Source: Monodelphis domestica
Taxonomy: Eukaryota > Chordata > Mammalia > Didelphimorphia > Didelphidae
Length of the DNA stretch: 64,000 nt
Assembly (NCBI RefSeq): GCF_027887165.1
Contig: NC_077232.1
Span: 14,967,255 to 15,031,254 of the forward strand
Reading direction: 5' to 3'
Under the pieces are notes generated by a model that saw only the letters and a list, made by a program, of their open reading frames with translations, had not been told where the DNA came from and ran no database searches. Of this stretch, positions 50,339 to 62,700 are shown in pieces; the stretch's first letter is position 1; each line of letters opens with the position of its first letter. The position numbers and the translations under genes are program-made.

Positions 50339-51162
50339 AAGGGGAGAGAAGGGAATAGGGCTTAAATACCCCTTCTGTTTAGGCTGGGCCAAAAGGCCCA
50401 AGCCCTTAGATAGCTGAGGCAAAGAAAGGAGATCAGTCCCTATTACTCATGTGACCAAAATGGAGAAACAGTCTCAGAGGCCTCCACCTCCAGCTTCCTT
50501 CAGAGCAGCACAACCTCTCAGAGCCAAAAATCTCTCCAACCAACCACCCTCAGTCCTCTGACCCCTCTCTCTATAAGGAAACCATCCAAGTTCCCTCCCC
50601 TCAGTTCTCACATCTACCAATCCCTGTCCATCATTTTCCCTGTGCCAAAGGTACTCTAGCTTAACCCAGGACCACCCAGAGGTCTCTGGCTTTGCACATG
50701 TCTGTTGAAGGTCATATTCTCAAATAATTAAATCTTGATCTTTTGCTACAGCCCTTCCTAAATCCTGTTACCCTGAGTAGGGTAGAGATTGGAATAATTA
50801 AATTTTGATCTATGCTGCAGCCCTTCCTAAATCCTGTTAGGACTGAGTAGGTTGGAGATTGCAATTTCCAAGACCTGGTTCTGTCATTCCAAGTATCTCC
50901 ATTGTATCAATTCTAAAATCAATCATGACTCAAAGAAATTCCTGTTCTATGCTTAAGCATAGGTCAAAGCCCTTTCCATTGTTCAGCAAAAGGTTTCTGT
51001 CCTAAAGAAATCTTAAGAAGGGAGGAGGAGGAACCTCCCATGCCAATGGGGTTCACATTCCAATAGAGTTCCCACTCTCAATAGGAAATTTTTCAAGTAT
51101 GAAATTTCCCAATGGTGAAATTTCCAACATTTATAAGTCTAAGAAATTTTAAGGTTTATACA
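50096..51162 (-). repeat. LTR family X, right arm of inverted pair 2
   Basis: About 1067 bp. In element sense it runs from 51162 to TGTCACA at 50096. Nearly identical to 47109-48159 inverted, except that the microsatellite area (50180-50335) is rebuilt as (CT)n, (TA)n, a 54-bp insert, (TA)n, (GA)n. Confidence 0.82.
50254..50307 (+). repeat. 54-bp copy of the LTR/flank junction, inserted in the LTR
   Basis: Identical over 54 bp and in the same strand sense to 51138-51191, which straddles the outer boundary (51162) of this same LTR. It sits between (TA)n tracts. The corresponding about 58 bp of normal LTR sequence, present in 47109-48159, is missing. Confidence 0.9.
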
Positions 51163-51422
51163 CCACAGAACTGACTAGAAGTTCAAAGAATCTTTTTCAG
51201 TAGTCATTAAGAGAAATTTAAGGAAGAAACATATGACTTTCTTATATACACTAATGATGAGGCAGAGAAACTTACATACCATAGGAGATGTTTGTTACAA
51301 GATCATTAGAAAGAAGTTTAGCCAGGAAACATATGATCCAGAAAAACAAAAACACACAAAAAAGATGAAGCTCCTGTCCTTTGTGTACTGACTTCACTAC
51401 CTCCCATCTCTTAAGTGACCAG

Positions 51423-51681
51423 TGTATTAATTTAGGATCTTGAACCTTAGAGACTACATTTCCCACTGTACCCTTTTCATTTTCCTGTTTGTGTGTCTTC
51501 TTACATGGGGGTAGTTCTGACTTCCTTTTCCCACCCACAAGACTCTCGGTTCCATGGTGGAGGAGGGAGGAGCAGCTCTTGGTTTTTGCTAGCCTTAATT
51601 CCTTATGCTTCAAGATAAATTTTTAGTAAATATTATAAAATAGAATGCCTGGACTACTGGATATTAATTTTAATCTTTATA
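51423..51681 (+). repeat. Solo LTR of the ERV1 type
   Basis: 259 bp matching the ERV1 3' LTR (4154-4414) from end to end, including the 'ggtggaggagggaggagc' and 'tttttgctagcctta' blocks and the AATAAA-like region. No internal ERV1 sequence beside it. It ends 24 bp before ERV3. Confidence 0.75.
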
Positions 51682-51705
51682 TTTTTGGCAGATGATGGAG
51701 ATATT

Positions 51706-52059
51706 TGTAAAAATTAAAAAATACAGAAACTGATGCAGGTAGAAATTAGTTTCTCGCTGCAAAGAGTATTATATTTTTAGAGTTTTATTAAAGGCTGAGA
51801 CTTTAAGAAAATACAAGTAAGAAAGCACGTGCCTAGGCACAGAGAAGACTAGACAACCTCTCCTACATTATGAAAAGAAACTCATCTGCTTGGAAGCAGC
51901 AACAGGAAAGAGAAGAGACCCCGCCTATGGCAGAGACCCTTTAAATAATCATTTGTTCTCGGCCCAGGTGAGAATTCAGTGAGATTACAAAGCATTCTGG
52001 GGAAGTGGAGTAAGGACTTCTGGGGACTAAAGTCCTGGATTCTAGTCTCCATTTTTACA
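51706..52059 (-). repeat. ERV3 3' LTR
   Basis: 354 bp. In element sense TGTAAAAATGG...TTTTTACA. By eye about 17 substitutions from the 5' LTR, about 5 per cent. Confidence 0.83.
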
Positions 52060-54309
52060 TCACCTTGTTTGATCCTCTGGGAAGAAGGACTTCCTTAAAG
52101 GATCAGAAAAACATAATCAACTTAAAGATTACAATAAATTGAGGATAAGAGAAAAAAAAAGAACAAAACCAATAACTGCTGGATGCAATGACAAAAAGCC
52201 AGTTAGGGGGCAGTCCCCTCTGGCATGAAAGTATACATACAAATAAATGTTCAATCAACTACACCCAAAGTTCAATTTGGATTCCTTTTTTGTGCACCTT
52301 GTGATCTGGAGGTATCTTCATGGTATCTTCTCCATCATTTCAGTTTCTGGATTTAGAGATGTAGCATCGTTATTTACCTAAAATTCTTCTCAAAAGGAAT
52401 TTAAACTTTGCATTTTAAATAATGATTTTTTTTTACATTCCCCCCTTTAAGAGGGTGATTGAAAAAAATAAAACAACACAGGATTACTTAGGGATGCATG
52501 GCTGAGTTATGAGGTATATGAATCAATTGGTAACAGAAATCAAAAAGACATCAGAAAAATAAAATAAAAAAGAAAAACTTCTGGATGAAAATATAGACTA
52601 TCAAAGTCTTATGTGTAAAATTGTAAGTAAAGGAAAAATAAATCTATAACAGGTCCTTAAATCAGGGCCCATTAAAATGATATAAGAAATGATGTATTTA
52701 CCCAGTCAGTAGCCAGGACTACAAAATGTTACCACACTATGAAAGACAGAAAAAAGGGACTAGATTATAGGAGCCAATTTTGAGATACTTGGTAGAATGT
52801 GGAACAAGGAAGACCTGCTTTTAACACATGTTAAACCACCTCAACCTTGAACCCAAAACACATTCAAGTCCTCTTTGTCTAGGTTCAAAATTACATCAAT
52901 CCACCAGGATTGGTTGGTCTCTTTGACATTTTGCTCGATTGGCACTATGCAGTTTAGCTTTGTGCTTCTTTGATACTGTGCAATGGATCTTCTGTGTGTA
53001 TCATGTCCTGAAATCATACAGAATTATTAAATAAAGTCCCATATTTTTTTTAATAATTAGTGGCATCATTTTTATAGTCCCAAGCTTTTGGGGCATACAT
53101 TAGCAAATGTATCTTAAACTTATAGTACTACAAAATCAAAAAGTTAAAGAAAATCTTGAGATAAAAAATTAAAAAAATATCTGAAATAGTATATTGCACA
53201 TGCAAGAAAATATAATGATAAAAGAGCTTTAAAAAATTCAAAAATATAGCTTATAATCATTGACACACTGTGTCAGCTAAGAAAATAAAGATTACAAGGC
53301 TTTCTCACCAAAAATGAGATCCATTTCCTCTTCATATCTGGCTATGATCCACTGTAAGTATGAGCAAATGAACTGAACAGGATAAAATTTTCATTTTTAA
53401 AGTACAGTAGTACAAATATGTAGTTATCAATATCCCCAAAATTCTCAATAGCCCAATTAATTACAATAGCAAACAAACACACTGTCATATTTCACAAAAG
53501 TTGCTGTATGACATTATAGAGCCTATGTATTGATGGATCTTTGTCACAATTTTTTACAAACGTAGCAAGTCTTTCAACCTTGGTAATAAACATATTTTTA
53601 AACAAAGTAAAACTCATTTTGGATTTAGAACATCATCAATAAATCTACATATCATTCTGGTGGAAGTTATGTAATGAGCTGAAGAGTATAAATGAGAGAT
53701 GCTCCTTTTTGGAGGCTTTTTAGGGATACAAATGCCCTGAGATTAACTGCCCCAACTTCCATTCATATATTTAGAAATGTTGGAAGGATGGGGGTTATAA
53801 TTGTATTTCACTTTAGCTACTAGAATGGGCCTTACCTCGTGATAGGGGCACGCAAAAATGACCAGAGATTGTTAAAATTTTTTTCTAAAAATCATGCTTA
53901 AAAAACCCTTAAAATCAGTTGAGATATTTAGCACATGAAATTTTCCAAAGGTTGTTGTAACATTTGTAACCAGTTCTGAAGTCCATCCATCCTCTATGTG
54001 ACAATTTACAAAGGCAAAATAGAAAAGCTGTTTTTTTCATATATGGGCTTAATTACAATGATATTTGTTCAATATGGTTATAGGGGGAAAGCAACATAAT
54101 TTAACTGTTGTCAAAACTCAGTACATTAAAATGATTCGGTGTAATAGAATAATATTGAATGCAATAATATATGAATTTAAAATTACAAAGTTAAACCTTA
54201 AACAAAGCAAACAGTAAAATGCAATAGAAATACAGAGATTTATATAAACCATTGGAGTTCTAAATGCCTTAAAATATAGCCTCTAGTCTCTTCAAAGCTC
54301 TTTGGGTAT

Positions 54310-54475
54310 TTTATCCATTTAGATGTCTATTGTCAGAAGGCAGAGTGGTAAGGGCTAAGCAATGGGGGTTAAGGGACCCATCCAGGGCCCCAAAGCTGGG
54401 AAGTATCTGAGGCCAGACTTCAACCTAGGACCTCCTGTCTCTCAGTTCGCTGAGCCACCCAGTTGCCCCTTCAAA
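54310..54475 (-). repeat. SINE1-like SINE inside ERV3
   Basis: Reverse of the usual order: 'cagaaggcagagtggtaagggctaagcaatgggggttaag' to 'ctgagccacccagttgcccc'. Same element orientation and the same ERV position as the SINE in ERV2 (20693-20855). Confidence 0.78.
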
Positions 54476-54952
54476 GTTAAAGTTATAAGGAGCTGAATCT
54501 TTTTTCTGGCACGCAGGTGAAATCAATGAAATTACCAGAACATTCAAAAGGTATCCTTTTAAATAGTCCATTGCTTTTAAGATCCTGTTTGGAAAAGACT
54601 GTTTCTTCTCTACCTTTAGTCACTCCCCTCTGCCCATGTGGCCAATACCCCCGCTTATTACCAGGTGGTATAAATGAGTCCTGAGCAATCTGCTCTAAGG
54701 ATATGGGTTGAACAGGGACCAGGTGAGTGAGAGAGAAAGCACCCGGGTGGGCAAGTGACATGCAATCTGGGTAAAACAGCAAACTGGTCTGAAGTGTATG
54801 GATGCAGCTGATCAAGATGGTTTTCTAAAAAGGCAACTTGGAGAAACGTGGCTTAATTTTTTTTTTCTAGGCAGTAGCTGAACTAAAGATCAGTAAAGAA
54901 AAGAATCAGAAGATTGAGATTATTTTGTTTTCCTGATGTGATAAGCCAAAAC

Positions 54953-55304
54953 TGTAAAGATTAAAAATAGGGAAAATGATGTATGTATAAATTAGTTTCT
55001 CTCTGCAAGGAGTGTTATATTTTAGAGTTTTAGTAAAGGCTGAGAATTTAAGAAAATACAAGTAAGAAAGCACGTGCCTAGGCCCAGAGAGGACTAGACA
55101 ACCTCACCTACATTATGAAAAGAGACGCATCTGCTTGGAAGCAGGAACAGGAAAGAGAAGAGACCCCGCCTATGGCAGAGACCCTTTAAATAATAATTTG
55201 TTCTTGGCCCAGGTGAGAATTCAGTGAGATTACAAAGCATTCTGGGGAAGTGGAGTAAGGGCTTCTGGGGATTGAAGTCCTGTATTCTAGTCTCCATTTT
55301 TACA
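54953..55304 (-). repeat. ERV3 5' LTR
   Basis: 352 bp, partner of 51706-52059. Carries 'ctttaaataataa' and 'aagcacgtgcctaggc' blocks in common. Confidence 0.83.
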
Positions 55305-56289
55305 GATTGTAGAACTTGTTATTTTTTTCCTTAAAAGGAAAGCTGGCTGCCTGGGTCTTTAACGTCTGCAGCCTGGTTAGAGCACAGAGTCCCAGAGGTT
55401 TTAAAACTGCTACTCGTTTACAGCCAAAGCTGCTTTTCTACTGGGAGTTTTCAAACCTTCTCCAGCTGCCCAACTGAAGCTCATTCACATAATTTTGCTT
55501 CTACCTTCTGAGCCTCTACATCTTCTGAGCCTATACATCAACATGTATATCATGATTACTAAATATGAAATGTGATTCCAAAAAATAAAAAAAATGTAAA
55601 ATGTGTAGTATAATGTGTAATTATAAAGCAGCACAATAGAAATATTATCGCCACACTATGACGATGATGATGACAATGATGATGAGCACATCTACTATGA
55701 CGACTACTTCTACCTTGACTAAGATTACAACAATGATGTTATTACTACTACTACTATAATATTGCTGCTATGGTGACTACTAATACATCTACTAATTCTA
55801 GGCGAGCACACTTGTCCTTGAATCCTTGAAAACATCTAGAATAGATTATCTTTTCACTCTTATTTGAACTCTTGAATTATTGTTGACATTTAAGAATATG
55901 AAAATATAGCAGTTTAAATTTAGGTATGTGTCAAGGGAAGAGATTATATATAGAGAGAGAGTTGGTTGTTTTTAAGTATATCATTAACAGATATCTCCTG
56001 GGTTTTTTCCCATAACATTTTAATACTTAAATATATTGTTTATTTAATAGCAACATTCTTTTCATTTTATAGTTTGACTTCTGAACTCTCTCCACCTTCC
56101 CAACTTCCACCCTTACTTCCATTCACTAAGAGGCAAGATAAATGATTAAATATACATGTAAAATCATGCAAAACTGGCCTGTATTAGCCTTGTCTCTGAG
56201 AAAAAGCAGGAAAAAGAAAAAGAGTGAGGAATTAAACTTCATTTTACAGTAGGAGTTCATCATTAATTTCTCTAGTAGTGTATAGTATG

Positions 56290-56860
56290 TTTTCATGTAA
56301 TTGATCAGAGAAGTCAAGTTTTTCAAAATTAATCATCACAGTTACAGTGTTACTACTATGCACAATATTCTGGTACTTCTTGTTTCACTTTCCAACAGTT
56401 CATAAAAGGTTTTCCATGTTTCTCTAAAACCAACCCCATTGATATTTCCCTTAGTACAATAGTACCCCATCACAATTATTTGCCATAATTTATTCAGTTT
56501 TTTTCCAATAGATGAACATTCCCTCAATTGGTAATTCTTTGTTACCTGGGAATGAGCAGCTACATACATTTTTATAAACATAGATCTTTTTTCATTTTCT
56601 TTGATATTTTCACCCATAGATCTAGTATTCCTGTAGGTGAGTGAATGGGTTTTAGTAATTTATATAGCTTTGGGCATGAATCCAAATTGTTCTGCAGTGT
56701 AAAGGGAGAGGTTCATTACTCCACTAATAGTTACCAAATTATTTCCCTCATAGTCTTCAGAATATGTTTTTTTTCAATAATCTTAAATTGGCATACTGCA
56801 GATGATTCTAGATCTACTTTTTTAATTTATACAGAGATAGAGAATTTTTCAATATGATTG
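56290..56860 (-). repeat. Old L1 3'-end fragment (copy 2)
   Basis: Paralogue of 5440-6000. The minus-strand frame 56617-56342 aligns with the L1 ORF2 C-terminus (I-G-K-K-L-N-K-L-W, Y-Y-C-T-K-G). Confidence 0.68.
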
Positions 56861-57511
56861 TATTTAACTTTGATTTATTATTCTTAAAAGTCATTTTGAA
56901 TTTTCTGACCATTTATGAAGTTAATATTTTAAATGTTATAATTTTATCGCAGTTGTAGACTAAATATATATTTCAGAAATTAAATCTTTACCAGAAGATC
57001 ATGATGTTAATTTTTTTATATTAATTGTTGTCCTTTGGCATAACATAATTTCCCTAATTATTTCTTTTAATTAGGTCTGTTTCAGCTTTTGTTTTGTCAG
57101 AGATCTTGATTGGTACCTTTTGATTTTTGACCTCAGCAAATTTCGGTACATTCTGCTAAAGCTCTTATTTTAATTCTAAGAACTTTTTGGTTCCAGTATT
57201 TTTATGGCACACAATATATTGCCTGATTTTGATTTCTTATGCATTGTGCTTTGATGCTATTTTTGAGTGAATCCATCTCATTTACACTCTTATTCATGTT
57301 TCACTCACTACTGCCTATTTCTCTCCATTATATATAATTTTTGTTTTTCTTTTGTATTCTTTTTGTGTCCTGTCATTTCCTGAAAACTCTGTTTTCCCTT
57401 CATTTGCTTTGTATTTTAATTTATTTTATTCTCTTCCCTAGTACTTCTCAGAAGTTCAATCATTGCTTGCTCATTTTTCTTTTATTTCCACTGCAAAAGT
57501 TCTTTCTTGGG

Positions 57512-58102
57512 CTTCCGGGTAATCATGGCTGCAATCTTGACACCACACGCTTCCTCTCCCTGGCACCGAACAAAATAGACTACATCAAAGGAGCATAAAA
57601 TCACCTTTGCAGGAACAGAAGGACTCCCCAGTACACCACAGAGGCAAAGGTACGTGGGGCTTGAACATTTCCACATTAAAATAAGAAGGAAAAGCTTGCA
57701 CAGAAAAGTGAACTGAGCCGCCCTTCCCCGACCCCACCTCCCCCACTAAACCAGAGTGAGCTACCTGAGCGCTCACCTGGACAGCGAGTGAGTGGGGAGC
57801 GTCTCTGTCGGGGGGGGCACTCCAGGGTCCTTGGGATCTGTGGACTGCCAGGAAAAAACATCTCCAGGCTCTTTCACGGGAGAATCAAGCGGAGCTGTAC
57901 TTGGGGCGGGCTGCGCCCCCGCGCTGATTATCTGGGCGGAGCTGAACACCTGGGCAGTGTGGCTGTGATCAGGGACCCAGCTCTCTAACAAACCTCCAAG
58001 GCTGGGAAGAACTAGTCTGAAGCAACCTAAATTCACAGAAAAACCTCCCATATAACCCAGACCCCAGACCAAAAAGGAAAGGGGAATAAAATCACCAAAG
58101 GG
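57512..58102 (+). promoter_or_regulatory. LINE-1 copy 2 5' UTR
   Basis: About 590 bp, much GC-richer than the surroundings with several CpGs (57885-57960 especially). By analogy with other L1s it would hold the internal RNA polymerase II promoter. Its sequence differs from the 5' UTR of LINE-1 copy 1 (10900-11650), so the two belong to different L1 subfamilies. Minus-strand open frames here are incidental. Confidence 0.65.
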
Positions 58103-59084
58103 ATGGCTCACATGGCCCAAAATCAAGCCTCCAGGAAGAAAGGGAAAAAAAGTGACTATTGAAAACTTTTATGGTGGAAGTACCCAAGGAAAAGAGGAGA
58201 ATGAGGAGGAAATCCAAAAAAATTCAGAACACGCCTCCCAAAATGGAAATTATCAACAAGCTTTGGAAGATCTCAAACTGGAACTTACCCAAAAGATGGA
58301 AACCTGGAAAGAAAAATGGGAGAAAGAGATCAGCTGTCTGACAGATAAGAATGCTCAATTGGAAAAAGAACTCGAAGCATCCAATAGAAGGGAAGACAAG
58401 GCTGAAAAGCAAAACCAGTCCCTAACGACCAGAATTAAGCACCTCGAAGAAAGCGAGATGATAAAACAGCAAGAATCAATAAAGCAAACCCAAATAATTA
58501 ATGAATTAGAAGAAAACACAAAACATCTCACCAAAAAGGTCACAGACATGGAAAACAGAGGAAGAAGAGAAAATCTCCATATTATCGGTCTCCCAGAAAA
58601 ACCAGAGGTAAACAACAAACTGGATATTATTCTACAGGAGATTATAAAAGAAAATTGCCCCCACGTTCTGGAGCAAGGGGGCAAAATAGAAATAGAAAGG
58701 ATTCATAGAACACCTTCTATACTAAATCCCCAAAAGACAACGCCTAGGAATGTAATTGCCAAATTCAAGAGCTTCCAAGTAAAGGAGAAAATCCTACAAG
58801 AAGCCAAGAAGAAGAGCTTCAGATATAAGGGGGCTCCCATAAGGATCACACACAACTTAGCGGCTAACACACTAAGAGACCGCAAAGCATGGAACACGAT
58901 ATTTAGAAAGGCAAGAGAGCTGGGTCTCCAACCAAGAATCAACTACCCAGCAAAACTGACTATATACTTCCAGGGGAAAGTATGGGCATTCAACAAAATA
59001 GAAGATTTCCAAGCATTTGCTAAGAAAAGACCAGAGCTCTGTGGAAAGTTCGATATCCAAACACAGAAAGCAAGAGAAACATGA
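58103..59084 (+). pseudogene. LINE-1 copy 2 ORF1 (nucleic-acid chaperone), N-terminal frameshift
   Basis: The likely start ATG is 58103 (a second is at 58112), followed by M-A-H-M-A-Q-N-Q-A-S-R-K-K-G-K-K, then a stop at 58160. From 58152 a different frame is open for 310 codons to 59084 but begins GTG. A slip in the A7 run at 58144-58150 would explain this. The long frame has a coiled coil (about residues 30-130), the RRM core (R-R-E-N-L-H-I-I-G-L-P) and the C-terminal domain (T-P-R-N-V-I-A-K-F). ORF1p binds L1 RNA as a trimer. Without the usual start it is probably not made properly. Confidence 0.82.
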
Positions 59085-59768
59085 AAAGGTAAATATGAAA
59101 GAAAGGGAAAAGGAGATAAATCTTATCTTTTTCTTTAAGTCAAACTCTCTTCTATAAGGACTACATTTACATCAAATTGTATATATTAATATGTGGGGGA
59201 AATGTTTTGTGTAACTCATAAATTGTATCATCATAAGAGTAGTTAAAAGAAACATGCATAGGGAAAGATTGGGGCATTAAGAAGATTTGGGGAAAGTTGG
59301 GGCAAAGAAAGGAAAAGGGAGGGGGGAATCGTGATAATACTAAGATTAACTTCGAGAAATAGGGGGGAAATCAATAGAATAAACTTTCCCATATAAAGAT
59401 ACACATGGGAAGGGGAGGGGAAGAACTCTCATATGAGAAGGAGAGGAAGAGAGCGTGAAGTGGAATTACTTAAACCTTACTCTCAGTGAAATCAAATCTG
59501 AGAGGGAAGAACATCTAGATCCAGTGGGATCCTGAGTTTTATCATATTGAACAGGGCAAGAAAGAAAGGAAAATTAAGGAGGGGGAGGGGGGAGGGAGTA
59601 CAAAAAGGGAGGGAAGGAGAGGGGGGAGGGGAAGGGAGAATAAAAAGGGAGGGGATAGAAAGGGAAACATCTCAAGGGAGGGGACTAGGGGGACTGATGT
59701 AAAGTAAATCTCTGGTTCAAAAGGAGAAAGATAAAGAAGAAAGGTCAGAACTAGGGGAAGATATCAAA
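59085..59768 (+). other. LINE-1 copy 2 inter-ORF region
   Basis: 684 bp, strongly purine-rich on the + strand. 59570-59660 is built of repeated GGGAGGG/GGGGAGGGG units capable in principle of G-quadruplex formation. The matching, pyrimidine-rich part of LINE-1 copy 1 is at about 8950-9130. Confidence 0.75.
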
Positions 59769-62700
59769 ATGCCAGCGAATCCACAAATAACAATCATAAC
59801 TTTGAATGTGAATGGGATGAACTCACCCATAAAACGTAGACAAATAGCAGATTGGATTAGAACCCAAAACCCTACCATATGTTGTCTTCAAGAAACACAT
59901 ATGAGACGGGTTGACACTCACAAGGTTAGAATTAAAGGTTGGAGTAAGACCTTTTGGGCCTCAACTGATAGAAAGAAGGCAGGAGTTGCAATCATGATAT
60001 CTGACAAAGCCAAAGTACAAATAGACCTAATCAAAAGGGATAAGGAAGGTAAATATATTCTGCTAAAAGGAAGTATAGACAATGAGGAAATATCAATAAT
60101 CAACATGTATGCACCAAATGGTATAGCATCCAAATTTTTAATAGAGAAACTAGGAGAATTGAAGGAGGAAATAGACAGTAAAACCATATTAGTGGGAGAC
60201 TTGAACCAACCACTATCAAATTTAGATAAGTCAAACCAAAAAATAAATAAGAAAGAGGTAAAAGAGGTGAATGAAATCTTAGAAAAATTAGAGTTAATAG
60301 ACATATGGAGAAAAATAAATAGGGACAAAAAAGAATACACCTTCTTTTCAGCACCACATGGCACATTCACAAAAATAGATCATACACTAGGTCATAGAAA
60401 CATGGCACTCAAATGCAGAAAAGCAGAAATATTAACTGCAGCCTTTTCAGATCACAAGGCAATAAAAATATTGATCGGTAAGGGTACATGGAGACCCAAA
60501 TCAAAAATTAACTGGAAATTAAATAATATGATACTCCAAAATCGAATAGTTAGAGAAGAAATCATAGAAACAATTAACAATTTCGTTGAAGAAAATGACA
60601 ACGGCGAAACATCCTTTCAAACCTTATGGGATGCAGCCAAGGCAGTACTTAGAGGAAAATTCATATCCCTGAGTGCATATATTAACAAATTAGGGAGGAC
60701 AGAGACCAAGGAATTGGAAATGCAAATCAAAAAACTTGAGAATGAACAAATTAAAAACCCCCAGCAGAAAACCAAATTAGAAATCCTAAAAATTAACGGA
60801 GAAATTAATAAAATCGAAAGTGATAGAACTATTGATCTAATAAATAAGACAAGAAGCTGGTACTTTGAAAAAACAAACAAAATAGACAAAGTACTGGTCA
60901 ATCTAATTAAAAAAAGGAAGGAAGAAAAGCAAATTCACAGCATTAAAGATGAAAAGGGGGACAGCACCTCCGATGAAGATGAAATTAAGGCAATCATTAG
61001 AAATTACTTTGCCCAATTATATGGCAATAAATACACCAATTTGGGAGAAATGGATGAATATATACAAAAATACAAACTGCCTAGACTAACAGAAGAGGAA
61101 ATAGAATTCTTAAATAATCCCATATCAGAAATTGAAATCCAACAAGCCATCAAAGAACTTCCTAAGAAAAAATCCCCAGGGCCTGATGGATTCACCTGCG
61201 AATTCTATCAAACATTCAGAGAACAGTTAATCCCAATACTATACAAACTATTTGACATAATAAGCAAAGAGGGAGTTCTACCAAACTCCTTTTATGACAC
61301 AAGCATGGTACTGATTCCAAAACCAGGCAGGCCAAAAACAGAGAAAAAAAATTATAGACCAATCTCCCTAATGAATATAGATGCAAAAATCTTAAATAGG
61401 ATACTAGCAAAAAGACTCCAGCAAGTGATTAGAAGGGTCATCCACCATGATCAAGTAGGATTTATACCAGGGATGCAGGGCTGGTTCAACATTAGGAAAA
61501 CTATCCACATAATTGACCACATCAACAAGCAAACCAACAAGAACCACATGATTATCTCAATAGATGCAGAAAAAGCATTTGATAAAATACAACACCCATT
61601 CCTACTAAAAACACTAGAAAGCATAGGAATAGAAGGGTCATTCCTAAAAATAATAAACAGTATATATCTAAAACCATCAGCTAATATCATCTGCAATGGG
61701 GATAAACTAAATCCATTCCCATTAAGATCAGGAGTGAAACAAGGATGCCCATTATCACCTCCATTATTTGACATTGTATTAGAAACACTAGCAGTAGCAA
61801 TTAGAGAAGAAAAAGAAATCAAAGGCATCAAAATAGGCAAGGAGGAGACCATATTATCGCTCTTTGCAGATAACATGATGGTCTACTTAAAGAATCCTAG
61901 AGACTCAACCAAAAAGCTAATCGAAAAAATCAAGAACTTTAGCAAAGTTGCAGGATACAAAATAAACCCACATAAGTCATCAGCATTTCTATATAATTCC
62001 AACACAGCTCAGCAGCAAGAACTAGAAAGAGAAATCCCATTCAAAATTACCAAAGACAAAATAAAATACTTAGGAATCTATCTCCCGAGACAAACACAGG
62101 ATCTATATAAACACAACTACAAAACACTTTCCACACAACTAAAACTAGACTTGAACAATTGGAAGAACATTAACTGCTCATGGGTAGGACGAGCCAATAT
62201 AATAAAAATGACCATCCTACCCAAACTCATCTATCTATTTAGTGCCATACCCATGGAACTTCCAAAAAATTTTTTTACTGATTTAGAAAAAAAACATAAC
62301 AAAGTTCATTTGGAAGAACAAAACATCAAGGATATCCAGGGAAATAATGAAAAAAAAAATACAAAGGAAGGGGGTCTTGCAGTCCCAGATCTCAGACTAT
62401 ATTACAAAGCAGCGGTCTTCAAAACAATTTGGTACTGGCTAAGAGACAGAAAGGAGGATCAGTGGAATAGACTGGGGGCAAGCAACCTCAGCAAGACAGT
62501 ATATGACAAACCCAAAGATCCCAGCTTTTGGGACAAAAATCCACTATTTCATAAAAACTGCTGGGAAAATTGGAGGGCAGTATGGGAAAGATTAGTCTTA
62601 GATCAACACCTCACACCCTACACCAAGATGAATTCAAAATGGATGAATGACTTGAACATAAAGAAGGAAACTATAAGAAAGTTAGGCGAACACAGAATAG

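Larger units (their letters stand above)
51706..55304 (-). mobile_element. ERV3: minus-strand, internally deleted provirus
   Basis: LTRs at 51706-52059 (3') and 54953-55304 (5'). About 2.9 kb between them matches ERV2: leader 54480-54830, SINE 54310-54475, 3' region 52430-54300. A purine run (AAAGGGGGGAATGT in element sense, at about 52440) resembles a polypurine tract. No open retroviral gene is left; the 110-codon leader frame at 54815-54483 has no Gag features. Closest relative in the window is ERV2. Inserted in intron 3 of V2R-B, antisense. Confidence 0.82.

Noticed and set aside
57585..58126. Cluster of minus-strand frames in GC-rich DNA
   Set aside because: They lie in the LINE-1 5' UTR and have no family features; GC content alone explains few stops.
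59918..61876. Several minus-strand frames of 63-150 codons
   Set aside because: Antisense shadows of LINE-1 ORF2, which is AT-biased and leaves long opposite-strand frames.
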